From contig JAJPHC010000015.1 of the NCBI GenBank assembly GCA_021325515.1, forward strand, positions 1-64,000: a DNA stretch of 64,000 nucleotides, given 5' to 3'. The stretch is from Acidobacteriota bacterium. Lineage in GTDB: Bacteria; Acidobacteriota; Thermoanaerobaculia; Gp7-AA8. Of the stretch, positions 32,511-41,252 are shown one piece after another (position 1 is the first letter of the stretch; each line of letters begins with the position of its first letter). The translations under genes were made by a program, and so were the position numbers. The notes under the pieces were generated by a model. It worked only from the letters and a program-made list of their open reading frames with translations. It was not told the origin of the DNA and did no database searches.

Positions 32511-34932
32511 GCGGATCGACGTCGATCGCTACGTCGACACCCTTCCACCTTCGCCCGGACATCGCCGCTTCGACCGCCTTGCGCAACGCGACGCGCTGCG
32601 GTGCACGCACCAGGATCTGATACCTCCACACGCCTTTGATGCGCGAGAGTGGCGCGGGTGCGGGGCCTTGAATCCTGACGCCGGTCAACGGCGCGACCTT
32701 TTCCTCGATCCGCTTTCCGCTGTCGAGCGCGGCGCGCTCCACGTCCGTCAGTTTCTCTCCGCGAAACAGGATAGCGATCATCGCGCTCAGCGGCGGATAG
32801 TGAAACGTGCGGCGAAACTGGATCTCCGATTCGAAGAACGCCTCGTAGTCGTGATGCACCGCGTGTTGAATCGCGTAGTGCTGCGGAAACGCTGTCTGGA
32901 TGACGACCTTGCCCCGCAGCTCGCCTCGGCCGGAACGGCCTGCGACCTGCGTGAGCAGATAGAACGTCTTCTCCGCGGATCGGAAATCGGGATAGCCGAG
33001 AATCGAGTCGGCGTTCAGCACGCAGGTGAGCGTGACGTTCGGGAAATGATGTCCTTTGCTCAGCATCTGCGTGCCGATCAGCGCCTGCGTCTGCTGCGTG
33101 CGGAACCGATCGAGAATGCGAACGAGCTCGCCCTTTTTTCGCGTTGAGTCGCGATCGAGGACTTCGACGGCGATCTCCGGAAACTCGCGGCGAAAGCGCT
33201 CTTCCACTTTCTCCGTTCCGAACCCGACCGGCTGCAGCACCTCTCCGTTGCAGAGCGAACAGCGCTGCGGAATCCGCATGCGCAGGCCGCAGTAGTGACA
33301 GATGAGCAGCTCCTCGCGGCGATGCACCGTGAGAGTCACGCTGCAGTCGCGGCAGCGATACTCATGGCCGCATTCGCGGCAGAGGAGGAATGGCGCGTAG
33401 CCCCGGCGATTGATGAGGATGATCGCCTGCTCGCCCGCGCCGAACGTCGCGCGCAACTGCTCGCGCATGCGCGAGCTGAAGATCACGAATCCGCGGTCTT
33501 CCTTCTCCCCTTTCTCCTTGCGCAGGTCGATGACTTCGACGTCGGGCAACGGCCGCGCCTCGACGCGGCTCGCCATACGCAGCAGCGTGTATTTCCCACG
33601 CGCGGCGTTCTCGCGCGTTTCGAGCGAAGGAGTCGCGGAGCCGAGAACGACCGGAATCTTGCGGAATTGCGCGCGGACGACGGCGAGATCGCGCGCGTTG
33701 TAGCGCGGCGTCTCCTCCTGTTTGTACGCGCCGTCGCCTTCTTCATCGACGACGATCAGGCCGAGCCGCGGAAATGGCGTGAAGAGCGCGGAGCGCGGAC
33801 CGATCGCGACATCGACTTCACCGCGCCGCGTGCGCCACCACTGATCGTAACGCTCGCTCGGCGAGAGGCTGCTGTGCAGAATCGCGATGCGCTCGCCGAA
33901 TCGTTCCTTCAGCCGCGCCGCGAACACCGGCGTCAGCGAGATCTCCGGCACGAGCAGGAGTGCCTGCTCTCCCCGCTTCACCACCTCCCGCATCAACTCG
34001 ATGTACACCTCGGTCTTGCCGCTGCCGGTCACCCCTTCGAGAAGAAACGGGGCGAAGGTGCCGAGCACGCTTCTCACACTCTCGATCGCGGCGCGTTGTT
34101 CGCTCGAGTAGCGGATCTCGCCGAGCGATGCGGTATCGAGTCCGGCAAGAAAAGCGTCGAGCGTATGCCGGCGCGCGCGGCGCTCGATGCGGATGATCGA
34201 TTTCTTCGCCAGCGCGGACAACGTCGATGCGCCGATGCCTGCGTGCTCGAGCGCGCGGACAGACATCTCGCCGCCGTGCGCCTGGAGCAGTTGAACGGCC
34301 TCGAGCTGTTTCCCTTTCAATTCGCCCGGCGCAGCGTCGAGAATCACGAAGCGGTCGTAGCGGACCCCCTTCGCGTCCTGCAGCCGGTCGCGAACGCCGA
34401 TGATCCCGGCATCTTTCAGCCGCTCGATCGCCGAGCGCGTGACGCGCATCTCATCGAACAGGGTCGCGAGCGGGAGCGGCCTCCGCTGCAGTTCTTCAAT
34501 CAGCGCGCGGTCCCCTTCGAGCGTCCGCGCAGGATCATCGGCGATGAGATGGACCTCGCGCCGCCCTCGCGCCGACATGTTCGCCGGCAGCGCGACGCGA
34601 AGCATTTCGCCGATCGGAGCAATGTAGTAATCAGCGGCCCACCGGCAGAGCTCGATGATCTCCGGCGTCAGCGCGGGCTCGTCATCGTCGAGCACGGCGC
34701 GGATCGGCTTCAGCTTCTCAGGGTCGTCCGCGCTGTCGATCAGTCCGATGACGAAGCCTGTGGTGCGCTTCGTTCCCAGCGGCACTTCCACGCGAGAGCC
34801 GAGGCGGACGGCATCGCGCAGATCGGCGGGAATCGAATAGGTAAAGCTTCCGTGCACCGCGACAGGAACGGCGACTTCAGCGAAGGCGGAGATCCCATGC
34901 ACCATCGCGCGGAGTCTATTCGCTTTGCTCAC
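32497..34932 (-). CDS. priA: Primosomal replication-restart helicase PriA
   Basis: 811 residues starting at GTG 34932 (an ATG at 34905 also fits). N-terminal 3'-binding domain, helicase motifs LLEGVTGSGKTEVYIELM (I), VDEEGDGAYKQ (II), and cysteine pairs CRECGHEYRCRDC and CHYC/CSLCNGE for two zinc sites, then LIGTQMLSKGHHFPNVTL and VAGRSGRG (VI). It restarts collapsed forks. A GTGA overlap joins it with the secreted-protein gene upstream. Confidence 0.94.
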   Translation of the reverse strand: MSKANRLRAMVHGISAFAEVAVPVAVHGSFTYSIPADLRDAVRLGSRVEVPLGTKRTTGFVIGLIDSADDPEKLKPIRAVLDDDEPALTPEIIELCRWAADYYIAPIGEMLRVALPANMSARGRREVHLIADDPARTLEGDRALIEELQRRPLPLATLFDEMRVTRSAIERLKDAGIIGVRDRLQDAKGVRYDRFVILDAAPGELKGKQLEAVQLLQAHGGEMSVRALEHAGIGASTLSALAKKSIIRIERRARRHTLDAFLAGLDTASLGEIRYSSEQRAAIESVRSVLGTFAPFLLEGVTGSGKTEVYIELMREVVKRGEQALLLVPEISLTPVFAARLKERFGERIAILHSSLSPSERYDQWWRTRRGEVDVAIGPRSALFTPFPRLGLIVVDEEGDGAYKQEETPRYNARDLAVVRAQFRKIPVVLGSATPSLETRENAARGKYTLLRMASRVEARPLPDVEVIDLRKEKGEKEDRGFVIFSSRMREQLRATFGAGEQAIILINRRGYAPFLLCRECGHEYRCRDCSVTLTVHRREELLICHYCGLRMRIPQRCSLCNGEVLQPVGFGTEKVEERFRREFPEIAVEVLDRDSTRKKGELVRILDRFRTQQTQALIGTQMLSKGHHFPNVTLTCVLNADSILGYPDFRSAEKTFYLLTQVAGRSGRGELRGKVVIQTAFPQHYAIQHAVHHDYEAFFESEIQFRRTFHYPPLSAMIAILFRGEKLTDVERAALDSGKRIEEKVAPLTGVRIQGPAPAPLSRIKGVWRYQILVRAPQRVALRKAVEAAMSGRRWKGVDVAIDVDPLNML

Positions 34933-35780
34933 CGGAGACGGCGGTACGCCACGGCTCCGACGATTGCGAGACCGGCGACGATGTATGCCGCGATCTCGCC
35001 CGATGGGATCCGCCAGCGCGGCGCCGTCTCGAAGCTCATCTCGTAGGCCGTTCCATCCTGCGTACCGTTCGCGATGCGTACCGCTCCGGCGATCACACGG
35101 CCGTTGCCGCTCAATCCCTGCAGACGCAGCACCGCCTGCCCGTGAACGTCCGGAAATTCTGCCGCCGGATCGAACGAGCGCTGCTCGAAGCCGCCGAGGT
35201 ATTCGCGCTTTCTTGCGAGGACGGAACCGGAGGGATCGAGCAGCGAAGCGATGAACACGAGCGGCGTGCCGGTGGTCTCCACCATGAAGACTCTGCTTCG
35301 GAATCCCGGCGCTTCGACGAATCCGGGTACGTACGCCGTCTCGCCGATGCCCGCCGCGAACTGCGACGGAATCGCGTTGAATGAAGACGCGACGCTCTGC
35401 GCAAGCCCGGCGCCCTGCGCGAGGCTGTAGAGACGCGCGTGGGCGATGACCGGCGCAGCAGCCTCGATGCGCAGCGCGCCGCTCGCGGACTCTTCTCCCG
35501 TCATCGCGGCCGTTGCCGATGGCACGATGCGGGTTTCCATCGCGCCGAGCACGAGCCGCGATTCGAAGGGACGCGGGTTCGGTTGTCCTGCGCGAAGGAA
35601 CATGAGCCGTACGGCGACCGGCGACGCGCCGGGATTGATCAGCGTCAGTTCAGAATCGAAGACCCGCCCCTCGGCACCGGGACCTCGCCCGTACGCAGGA
35701 AGGAACGCGCTGTTCGAAACGTAGGCCGCATCGATGCGCAGCGCGGCCAGCATCGCGATCGCGAGGAGAAAACGCTTCAC
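34929..35780 (-). CDS. Secreted protein of unknown function with C-terminal membrane segment
   Basis: 283 residues from GTG 35780, where the frame becomes a signal peptide (VKRFLLAIAMLAALRIDA). The middle is beta-rich, with SELTLINPGASPVAVRL typical of bacterial immunoglobulin-like or adhesin modules. A C-terminal helix (IAAYIVAGLAIVGAVAY) with Arg residues after it suggests membrane anchoring, PEP-CTERM/sortase-like in layout but lacking the motif. The in-frame extension upstream is not used. Overlaps priA by 4 bp; a TATTGT -10-like box is shared with the divergent gene. Confidence 0.6.
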   Translation of the reverse strand: MKRFLLAIAMLAALRIDAAYVSNSAFLPAYGRGPGAEGRVFDSELTLINPGASPVAVRLMFLRAGQPNPRPFESRLVLGAMETRIVPSATAAMTGEESASGALRIEAAAPVIAHARLYSLAQGAGLAQSVASSFNAIPSQFAAGIGETAYVPGFVEAPGFRSRVFMVETTGTPLVFIASLLDPSGSVLARKREYLGGFEQRSFDPAAEFPDVHGQAVLRLQGLSGNGRVIAGAVRIANGTQDGTAYEMSFETAPRWRIPSGEIAAYIVAGLAIVGAVAYRRLR

Positions 35781-35790
35781 ATCCGCAGCG

Positions 35791-35797
35791 TACAATA
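35791..35797. promoter_or_regulatory. Candidate bidirectional -10 element
   Basis: TACAATA gives TACAAT on the plus strand (35791-35796) and TATTGT on the minus strand (35797-35792), inside the 37-bp gap between the divergent secreted-protein and YfhO-family genes. Symmetrical -10 boxes are known to fire in both directions. No good -35 on either side. Confidence 0.4.
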
Positions 35798-35817
35798 CGT
35801 CGCGGTCCGCCACCCTC

Positions 35818-38193
35818 ATGAGTGCGTCCCTCTATGCCGTCACGGCCGCGGTTGCGATTCTCATACTCCGCCGATTCCTCCCGACGTCGCGGCGTGTGCT
35901 CGCGGTGCTCGCGCTCCTTCCTCTCTGCCTGACGGGACGCGCGCTGCTCACAGGCGGTCTCTACGCGCCGATCGACATCGCCTACACGAGCGAGCCACTC
36001 GCTTCACTCGCCGAGCAGGCCGGTGTCACCCGCGTGCTCAACCCGACGGCGTCGGATGTCTTCTCACAGTTCCTTCCATGGCGAGAAGCGCTGCGCGACG
36101 CACTGCGGCACCGTCAGTGGCCGCTCTGGAATCGCTTCGATCTCGGCGGACATCCTCTGCTCGGCGCGGCGCAGGTCGCGCCATTCCATCCCGTCACGAT
36201 CGCAGGCTTGCTGTTGCCGCCCGAAGCAGAACCGGCGTTCACGGCGTCGATGCTCTACCTGCTCGCCGCTCTGTCGATGTTCATTCTGCTGCGCGATCTC
36301 AACGTCGACGAGCTCGCCGCCATCTTCGGAGCAGCGGCGTGGATGACGGCGACGTATCTCGTCTCCTTCGCAGGCACCGCGCACGGGATGTCGGTCTCCG
36401 TCGCGCCGCTCGTCCTTGCGGCCGCGGGCCGCGTCGCGCGAAGACCAGCACGCCGCACACTGCTGCTGCTGACCGCCGCACTGCTGCTGCTCCTCATGTC
36501 CGGCCATCCTGAGACGACGCTGCACGTCGTCGCACTCGCAACTGCGTTCTTCTTCTTCGAGTGGCTGCCGCGTCGCGATGGGAAGGCGATCGTCGCCGGA
36601 CTCGCCGCGGGAGCTGCGACGCTGCTCATCTCCGCGATCTATCTCTTCCCCGTTCTGGATACGCTCGAACAGACGCGCGACCTCGCCGAGCGGGCCGCGG
36701 ACCGGAAAGCCTCGGCGGGACCTGCCGAGCTCTCGCATCGGCTGCGCGTGAATCTGCTCCCCTTTCTCGAAGGGGCGCATGGCGAGCCCGCGACGCACGA
36801 GAGCGGCACGTCGCACGGATGGTTCTCGACCTCCTACGCGGGCACGCTGCTCTTTGCGCCGGCGATCTACGCACTCGTCTTCGCACGCGATCGAAGGCGC
36901 TGGTTCTTCGCGGCAGCGGCGGCATTCGGAATCGCGGCAGGGGTGAAGGCCCCGGGCGTCGCGGATGTACTCGAGCTCCTGCCGGGATTCTCGATCGCGA
37001 TCAATGAGCGGATGTTGTGGTTTGCGGCGCTCAGCGTCTGCGCGCTCGCGGGCATCGGATTGGAAGAATTCCGCAAGGAGCGGCGGCATGTGCTCGCGCT
37101 CCTCTTCGGCCTGACCGCGTTCGTCTTCGCGATCGCGTTCGTACTCGCGCGGCCAGCGATCGAGGCGGCTGCGCTGTCGAACAGTTTCGTGCGGATTCAG
37201 GCGGTGCGGATGCTCCTGCCGCTCGCGCTCGCCGCAGGAATCGCACTCGCGGTGCGGCCGCGCAGGCATGCGGTCATCGCCCTGATCGCCATCCTCCTCG
37301 TGCAGCGCGCCAGCGAAGATGCGATGCTCCAGCCGTCGCTGCCGGAGCGCGCGTGGTATCCGCACATCGCCGCGCTCGATCAGCTCGCGCAGCGCAACGA
37401 CGTCTTCCGCATCGTCGCTCTCGATGTGATGCTGCCGCCGAACATCGCCGCACATTACGGACTCGAAGACGTGCGGGGCTATGAAGCGATGATGCATCCG
37501 CGGGTGGCGGAGACGCAGGCGCTCTGGTCGGTGCCGCAGCCGGTCTGGTCGAATCGCGTGATGGATCTGTCGGCTCCGATGCTGTCGCTGTTGAATGTCC
37601 GCTATGCGCTGGCGCCGCCGCGCAGTGCTCCGCCGGAGGGATGGCATGCGGCCGCGAACGGCAGCGGGTTCGAGCTCTTCGAGAACGAGCATGTGCTGCC
37701 GCGAGCCTTCCTGCCTCGCGTCATCCACCTCACGTCAAGGGCGAAGGCGCTTCAGGGCGTGGCGTCATGCCGCGACTTCGCTGCGGAGGGATGGGTCGAG
37801 AGCGGCCGCGAAGCGACGATGACGAACGGAAGCGGCGACGTCCGCATCGCGCGGCGTGGCGCAGATCTCACCGTCGATGTCTCGATGCGCGAGCCCGGAT
37901 GGCTGTTTCTCTCCGAGAACGGATGGCGCGGCTGGCGCGTGCGCGAAGGAGGACGCGATCTGCCGATCTCCCCTGCGAACGATTCCCTCCTCGCCGTGCG
38001 CCTCGGCTCGGGACCGCATCATCTGGCCGTGACGTTCCGGCCGCGCGCATTCATCGCCGGCCGCGCCGTGACTGCGGTCACGATGCTGGTGCTGCTGCTG
38101 GTTGGGGTCTTCTATGTGATTCCCAGCTCGGCCATCACCAGCTTCATGTCCTGCCACACGTCTTTTTTCGCAGCCGGAGTTCGCAGCAGATAG
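35818..38193 (+). CDS. YfhO-family multi-spanning membrane protein
   Basis: 791 residues. About 12 membrane helices, interrupted by a large loop after helix 1 with PIDIAYTSEPL and FLPWREALRDALRHRQWPLWNRFDLGGHPLLGAAQ, the feature that marks YfhO/GT-C proteins. The C-terminal domain is a beta-rich periplasmic or external region (RDFAAEGWVE to VRLGSGPHHLAVTFRPRAF). YfhO homologues are thought to add sugars to wall polymers or lipid carriers. The 3' end overlaps the convergent udg gene by 82 bp. Confidence 0.78.
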   Translation: MSASLYAVTAAVAILILRRFLPTSRRVLAVLALLPLCLTGRALLTGGLYAPIDIAYTSEPLASLAEQAGVTRVLNPTASDVFSQFLPWREALRDALRHRQWPLWNRFDLGGHPLLGAAQVAPFHPVTIAGLLLPPEAEPAFTASMLYLLAALSMFILLRDLNVDELAAIFGAAAWMTATYLVSFAGTAHGMSVSVAPLVLAAAGRVARRPARRTLLLLTAALLLLLMSGHPETTLHVVALATAFFFFEWLPRRDGKAIVAGLAAGAATLLISAIYLFPVLDTLEQTRDLAERAADRKASAGPAELSHRLRVNLLPFLEGAHGEPATHESGTSHGWFSTSYAGTLLFAPAIYALVFARDRRRWFFAAAAAFGIAAGVKAPGVADVLELLPGFSIAINERMLWFAALSVCALAGIGLEEFRKERRHVLALLFGLTAFVFAIAFVLARPAIEAAALSNSFVRIQAVRMLLPLALAAGIALAVRPRRHAVIALIAILLVQRASEDAMLQPSLPERAWYPHIAALDQLAQRNDVFRIVALDVMLPPNIAAHYGLEDVRGYEAMMHPRVAETQALWSVPQPVWSNRVMDLSAPMLSLLNVRYALAPPRSAPPEGWHAAANGSGFELFENEHVLPRAFLPRVIHLTSRAKALQGVASCRDFAAEGWVESGREATMTNGSGDVRIARRGADLTVDVSMREPGWLFLSENGWRGWRVREGGRDLPISPANDSLLAVRLGSGPHHLAVTFRPRAFIAGRAVTAVTMLVLLLVGVFYVIPSSAITSFMSCHTSFFAAGVRSR

Positions 38194-38771
38194 GCGGGGT
38201 GGTAAGTCGGCATCACCTTCACACCTTCGTGCTCGAGCCAGCGCCCGCGCGCGGCGCTGATCGAGTAGTCGCGTCCTGTGAGGCTCTGCAGCGCGAAGCG
38301 GCCGAGCGTCACGATGACGCGCGGCTTGATCAGCTCGATCTGGCGGCGGATGAATGGCCGGCAGGCATCGAGCTCGTCCGGCTCGGGGTTGCGATTCTCC
38401 GGAGGCCGGCACTTGATCACGTTCGCGATGTAGACCTGATCGCGTGTCAGCTTCATCGCTTTGATGATGTCGGTCAGCAGTTGTCCGGCGCGGCCGACGA
38501 AGGGCTCGCCCTGCAGATCTTCATCTCTTCCCGGCGCTTCGCCGACGAACATCAGATCCGCATTCGGGTTCCCCACTCCATACACGACCTGCGTCCGCGT
38601 CTTCGCCAGCTTGCACTGGGTGCAGGCGGCCGCGATGCGCCCGAGATCGTCGAGCGTCTCGTTCATCTCCTCCCGCGGTTCGCTGCCTGCTGCCTGCCGC
38701 GCGGTGAGATCGAGATGGGTGTAGCCGAGGTCGCGCAGGAGCTCCAGTTCCTCGCGGAGAACATTGGTCAT
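38112..38771 (-). CDS. Uracil-DNA glycosylase, family 4 (Fe-S)
   Basis: 219 residues from ATG 38771. Cys50, Cys53, Cys121 and Cys137 are spaced for the [4Fe-4S] cluster; GEAPGRDED (78-86) is the catalytic motif and [10 protein letters not shown] the second conserved motif. It removes uracil from DNA to start base-excision repair. A longer frame to 39011 is antisense to the neighbouring gene and is dropped. The start is 21 bp from the divergent secreted-protein gene; both seem leaderless from one shared TATA box. Confidence 0.93.
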   Translation of the reverse strand: MTNVLREELELLRDLGYTHLDLTARQAAGSEPREEMNETLDDLGRIAAACTQCKLAKTRTQVVYGVGNPNADLMFVGEAPGRDEDLQGEPFVGRAGQLLTDIIKAMKLTRDQVYIANVIKCRPPENRNPEPDELDACRPFIRRQIELIKPRVIVTLGRFALQSLTGRDYSISAARGRWLEHEGVKVMPTYHPAYLLRTPAAKKDVWQDMKLVMAELGIT

Positions 38772-38792
38772 GAGTTCTTTTATACTCGATTC
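38772..38792. promoter_or_regulatory. 21-bp bidirectional promoter giving leaderless mRNAs
   Basis: The gap holds TTTTATACT. On the plus strand TATACT (38781-38786) ends 6 nt before ATG 38793; on the minus strand TATAAA (38784-38779) ends 7 nt before ATG 38771. Transcription would start at or within a base of each ATG. Neither gene has a ribosome-binding site. Confidence 0.6.
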
Positions 38793-39152
38793 ATGAGCAC
38801 CCGTACGAAATGGATCGCCATCCTCTTCGCTCTCACCGCGTTTGCCGTTCCTGCTTTCGCCAAGGGAAAAAAGGCGACGATCAAAGTCATCAACCAGAGC
38901 AAGTGGGAGATTCACCATCTGTATTTGTCGTCGACCAGCGACAAGCAGTGGGGTCCCGACCAGCTCGGCGATGAAACGATCGGCAACGGCGAATCGTTCA
39001 CGCTCACGCACATCGACTGCGACGACTACGACATCAGGATCGTCGACGAAGACGGCGATGAGTGCGTCGTCGAGGAAGTCAACCTCTGCGGCGATGACAC
39101 GGTCTGGAAGATCACGGACAAGATCCTCCTGAAGTGCGAGAACCAGAGCTGA
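38793..39152 (+). CDS. Small secreted protein of unknown function
   Basis: 119 residues. A signal peptide (basic MSTRTKW, then hydrophobic, cut after AFA near residue 23). The mature part is a compact acidic beta protein: ATIKVINQSKWEIHHLYLS, WGPDQLGD, IDCDDYDIRIVDEDGDECVVEEV, LCGDDTVWKITDK. Three Cys may form disulfides. Homologous secreted proteins occur in Deltaproteobacteria-like genomes, often misnamed. Divergent from udg; likely leaderless. Confidence 0.78.
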   Translation: MSTRTKWIAILFALTAFAVPAFAKGKKATIKVINQSKWEIHHLYLSSTSDKQWGPDQLGDETIGNGESFTLTHIDCDDYDIRIVDEDGDECVVEEVNLCGDDTVWKITDKILLKCENQS

Positions 39153-39171
39153 CGGGATAGCTCTCTCGCAG

Positions 39172-39201
39172 TTGCCAGTTCGCTATAGCAGTTGCTATAG
39201 T
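39172..39201 (+). promoter_or_regulatory. Promoter with perfect 18-bp palindromic operator for the chromate operon
   Basis: -35 TTGCCA (39172-39177), 18-bp spacer, -10 TATAGT (39196-39201). The -10 ends 6 nt before GTG 39208, so chrB should be leaderless. CTATAGCA, GT, TGCTATAG (39183-39200) is a perfect palindrome covering spacer and most of the -10; a repressor bound there would shut off transcription. Confidence 0.7.
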
Positions 39202-39207
39202 AGGCGT

Positions 39208-40119
39208 GTGTCCGGCTGGTATCTGCTCACCCACAACGTTCCTCCCCGGCCGCTCTACCTGCGCGCGAAGATTCGCCAGCGCCTCGCTCAGGTAGGGGCC
39301 GTTGCGCTGAAGAACTCCGTCTACCTCCTGCCGAAGAGCGACGACGCGCTCGAGGACTTCCAGTGGATCGCCGAGGAGGTCATCAGCGGAGGGGGATCGG
39401 CACACATCGCGGAAGCGTCGTTCGTCACGCCCGCGAACGAAGAGATCGTGCAACTCTTCCAGCAGGAGCGCGATGCCGATTACGAGGCCGTCGTCGCCGA
39501 GGCTCGTGAAGCGCGCAAGCGTGGCAGGGCGGCCGACATGCCCTCCGCCGCCGCACGACTCTCGAAGCGTCTGGAAGAGATCCGCCGCATCGACTTTTTC
39601 GATGCGCCCGGGCGCTCCGCTGCCGAAGAGGCTGTGAACGCCCTCGGCGCGCGAGCCGCGGGAAAGGAGAAGTCACGCATGCTCAAAGTACATCCCGAGC
39701 TCACCGGCCGGACCTGGGTCACGCGCCCCGGCGTCAAGGTCGATCGCATCGCCACCGCGTGGTTCATCCGGCGCTTCATCGATCCGAAAGCAAAGTTCCG
39801 CTTCGCAACGCCCGACAGCCGCTTCGCGAAGGACGAGATCCGCTTCGATATGGTTGGCGGGGAATACACACATGATGGCGATCGCTGCACCTTCGAGTCG
39901 CTGGTGCGCGCCGTCGGCCTCCCGGATCGCGGCGTGAAGGCGATCGGTGAAATCGTGCATGACCTCGATCTCAAAGACGGAAAGTTCGGACGCCCCGAGG
40001 CCGCAGGCATCGCGCGGATGATCGAAGGCCTCGCCGCGCGCTACCCCAACGATGACGATCGGCTCGAGAAGGGCTTCGCGATGTTCGACGATCTGCATGA
40101 GGCGATGACGAAGAAATGA
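39208..40119 (+). CDS. chrB: Chromate-resistance regulator ChrB
   Basis: 303 residues from GTG 39208. The N-terminal half (WYLLTHNVPPRPLYLRAKIRQRL) is the ChrB-N domain, which resembles PaaX-type regulators; the C-terminal half (TWVTRPGVKVDRIATAWFIRRFIDPKAKFRF to MFDDLHEAM) is the ChrB-C domain. ChrB is reported as a chromate-sensing regulator of chrA. The 18-bp palindrome at its promoter is a plausible target. Its stop overlaps chrA (ATGA). Confidence 0.9.
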   Translation: MSGWYLLTHNVPPRPLYLRAKIRQRLAQVGAVALKNSVYLLPKSDDALEDFQWIAEEVISGGGSAHIAEASFVTPANEEIVQLFQQERDADYEAVVAEAREARKRGRAADMPSAAARLSKRLEEIRRIDFFDAPGRSAAEEAVNALGARAAGKEKSRMLKVHPELTGRTWVTRPGVKVDRIATAWFIRRFIDPKAKFRFATPDSRFAKDEIRFDMVGGEYTHDGDRCTFESLVRAVGLPDRGVKAIGEIVHDLDLKDGKFGRPEAAGIARMIEGLAARYPNDDDRLEKGFAMFDDLHEAMTKK

Positions 40120-41252
40120 CCATGGATACGGAGTCACGCGGGCACGCGGGCTCGAAGGTGGATTTGCAGGAAGAAAACCGCGAGCCCGCGGGCCCGCGCA
40201 ACCTCGCGTCCCTCTCCGCGTACTTTTTCCAGCTCGGCGCCATCGGCTTCGGCGGTCCCATCGCGCTCGCGGCGCGCATGCAGCGCACTCTCGTCGACGA
40301 GCGAAAGTGGTTTTCGACGGAGGAGTTCGCCGATGGCCTCGCGCTGTCGCAGCTCTCGCCCGGCCCTCTCGCCGCGCAACTCGCGATGTACCTCGGCGCG
40401 GTGAGCAACGGCATCGTCGGCGGCTCCGTCGCCGGCATCGCCTTCATCCTCCCCTCGCTCCTGATGGTGTGGCTCGCGGCGATGGCGTACGTCCGCTTCG
40501 GCGGTCTGCCGTGGATTGGTGCGGCGTTTTACGGAGTCGGCGCGGCAGTGATTGCGATCATCGTGCGCAGCGCCTGGAAACTCGCCCGGACGATGCTCGC
40601 CAGAGACCCGGTGCTCTGGACGATCGCCGCAGCGATGGCCATTCTCACCGCCTGGACGGGACGCGAGCTCGTCCTCGTCTTTCTCGCTGCCGGACTTCTC
40701 CCTCTGATTGCAAAGCGTGTCCGTGGGATTCTCGCCGTGCCCCTCCTGGAAATCCTCTGGTTCTTCACGAAGGCGGGCGCGTTCGTCTTCGGCAGCGGAC
40801 TCGCGATCGTTCCTTTTCTTTACGGCGAGGTCGTGCAGGGCCATCACTGGCTGACGGACCGCCAGTTTCTCGACGCGGTCGCGGTCGCGATGATCACGCC
40901 GGGGCCTGTCGTCATCAGCGTGGCGTTCATCGGCTATCTCATCGCGCGTGAGCCGGGGATGCTGGTCGCTGCGGTCGGCGTGTTCATGCCGGCGTGGATC
41001 GTGGTGATGGCCACGGCCAGCCGGTTTCACGCGATCGCGCGGCGGGAAGGCGTGCGGGATTTCGTGCGCGGCGTCACCGCGGCGGCAACGGGTGCGATGG
41101 CCGGCGCGGCGTTCATCCTCGGCCGCCGCGCGATCATCGACACGCCCACCGCTCTCATCGCCCTCATCACGTTCGCGCTGCTCACGCGCACGAAGGTCTC
41201 CGAGCTCTGGCTGATCGGCGGCGCCGCCGTCGTCGGGATGGTGATGCGATGA
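40116..41252 (+). CDS. chrA: Chromate transporter ChrA
   Basis: 378 residues, long-chain CHR type with two homologous halves. Conserved FQLGAIGFGGPIA near the N-terminus, LSQLSPGPLAAQLAMYLG, FFTKAGAFVFGSGLAIVPFL and MITPGPVVISVAFIGYL. It exports chromate from the cytoplasm. Residues 1-30 (MTMDTESRGHAGSK...) are unlike the family and are encoded across a GC-rich inverted repeat (40144-40197). The start overlaps chrB by 4 bp; the dipeptidase follows with the same overlap. Confidence 0.93.
   Translation: MTMDTESRGHAGSKVDLQEENREPAGPRNLASLSAYFFQLGAIGFGGPIALAARMQRTLVDERKWFSTEEFADGLALSQLSPGPLAAQLAMYLGAVSNGIVGGSVAGIAFILPSLLMVWLAAMAYVRFGGLPWIGAAFYGVGAAVIAIIVRSAWKLARTMLARDPVLWTIAAAMAILTAWTGRELVLVFLAAGLLPLIAKRVRGILAVPLLEILWFFTKAGAFVFGSGLAIVPFLYGEVVQGHHWLTDRQFLDAVAVAMITPGPVVISVAFIGYLIAREPGMLVAAVGVFMPAWIVVMATASRFHAIARREGVRDFVRGVTAAATGAMAGAAFILGRRAIIDTPTALIALITFALLTRTKVSELWLIGGAAVVGMVMR
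40144..40197. repeat. REP-like inverted repeat inside the chrA N-terminus
   Basis: 19-nt arms (17 of 19 pairs), left 40136-40154 and right 40181-40199, around a 26-nt loop; core GCGGGCTCG/CGAGCCCGC. Resembles the hairpin at 23139-23173. It encodes the atypical first 28 residues of ChrA and lies a few codons after the start. Confidence 0.65.

Noticed and set aside
32384-32620. Small plus-strand ORF overlapping priA and the hypothetical gene
   Set aside because: No start context; both neighbours explain the sequence better.
36064-37728. 554-residue antisense ORF across the YfhO gene
   Set aside because: Arg/Glu-rich shadow product of GC-rich coding; the plus frame has clear membrane topology.
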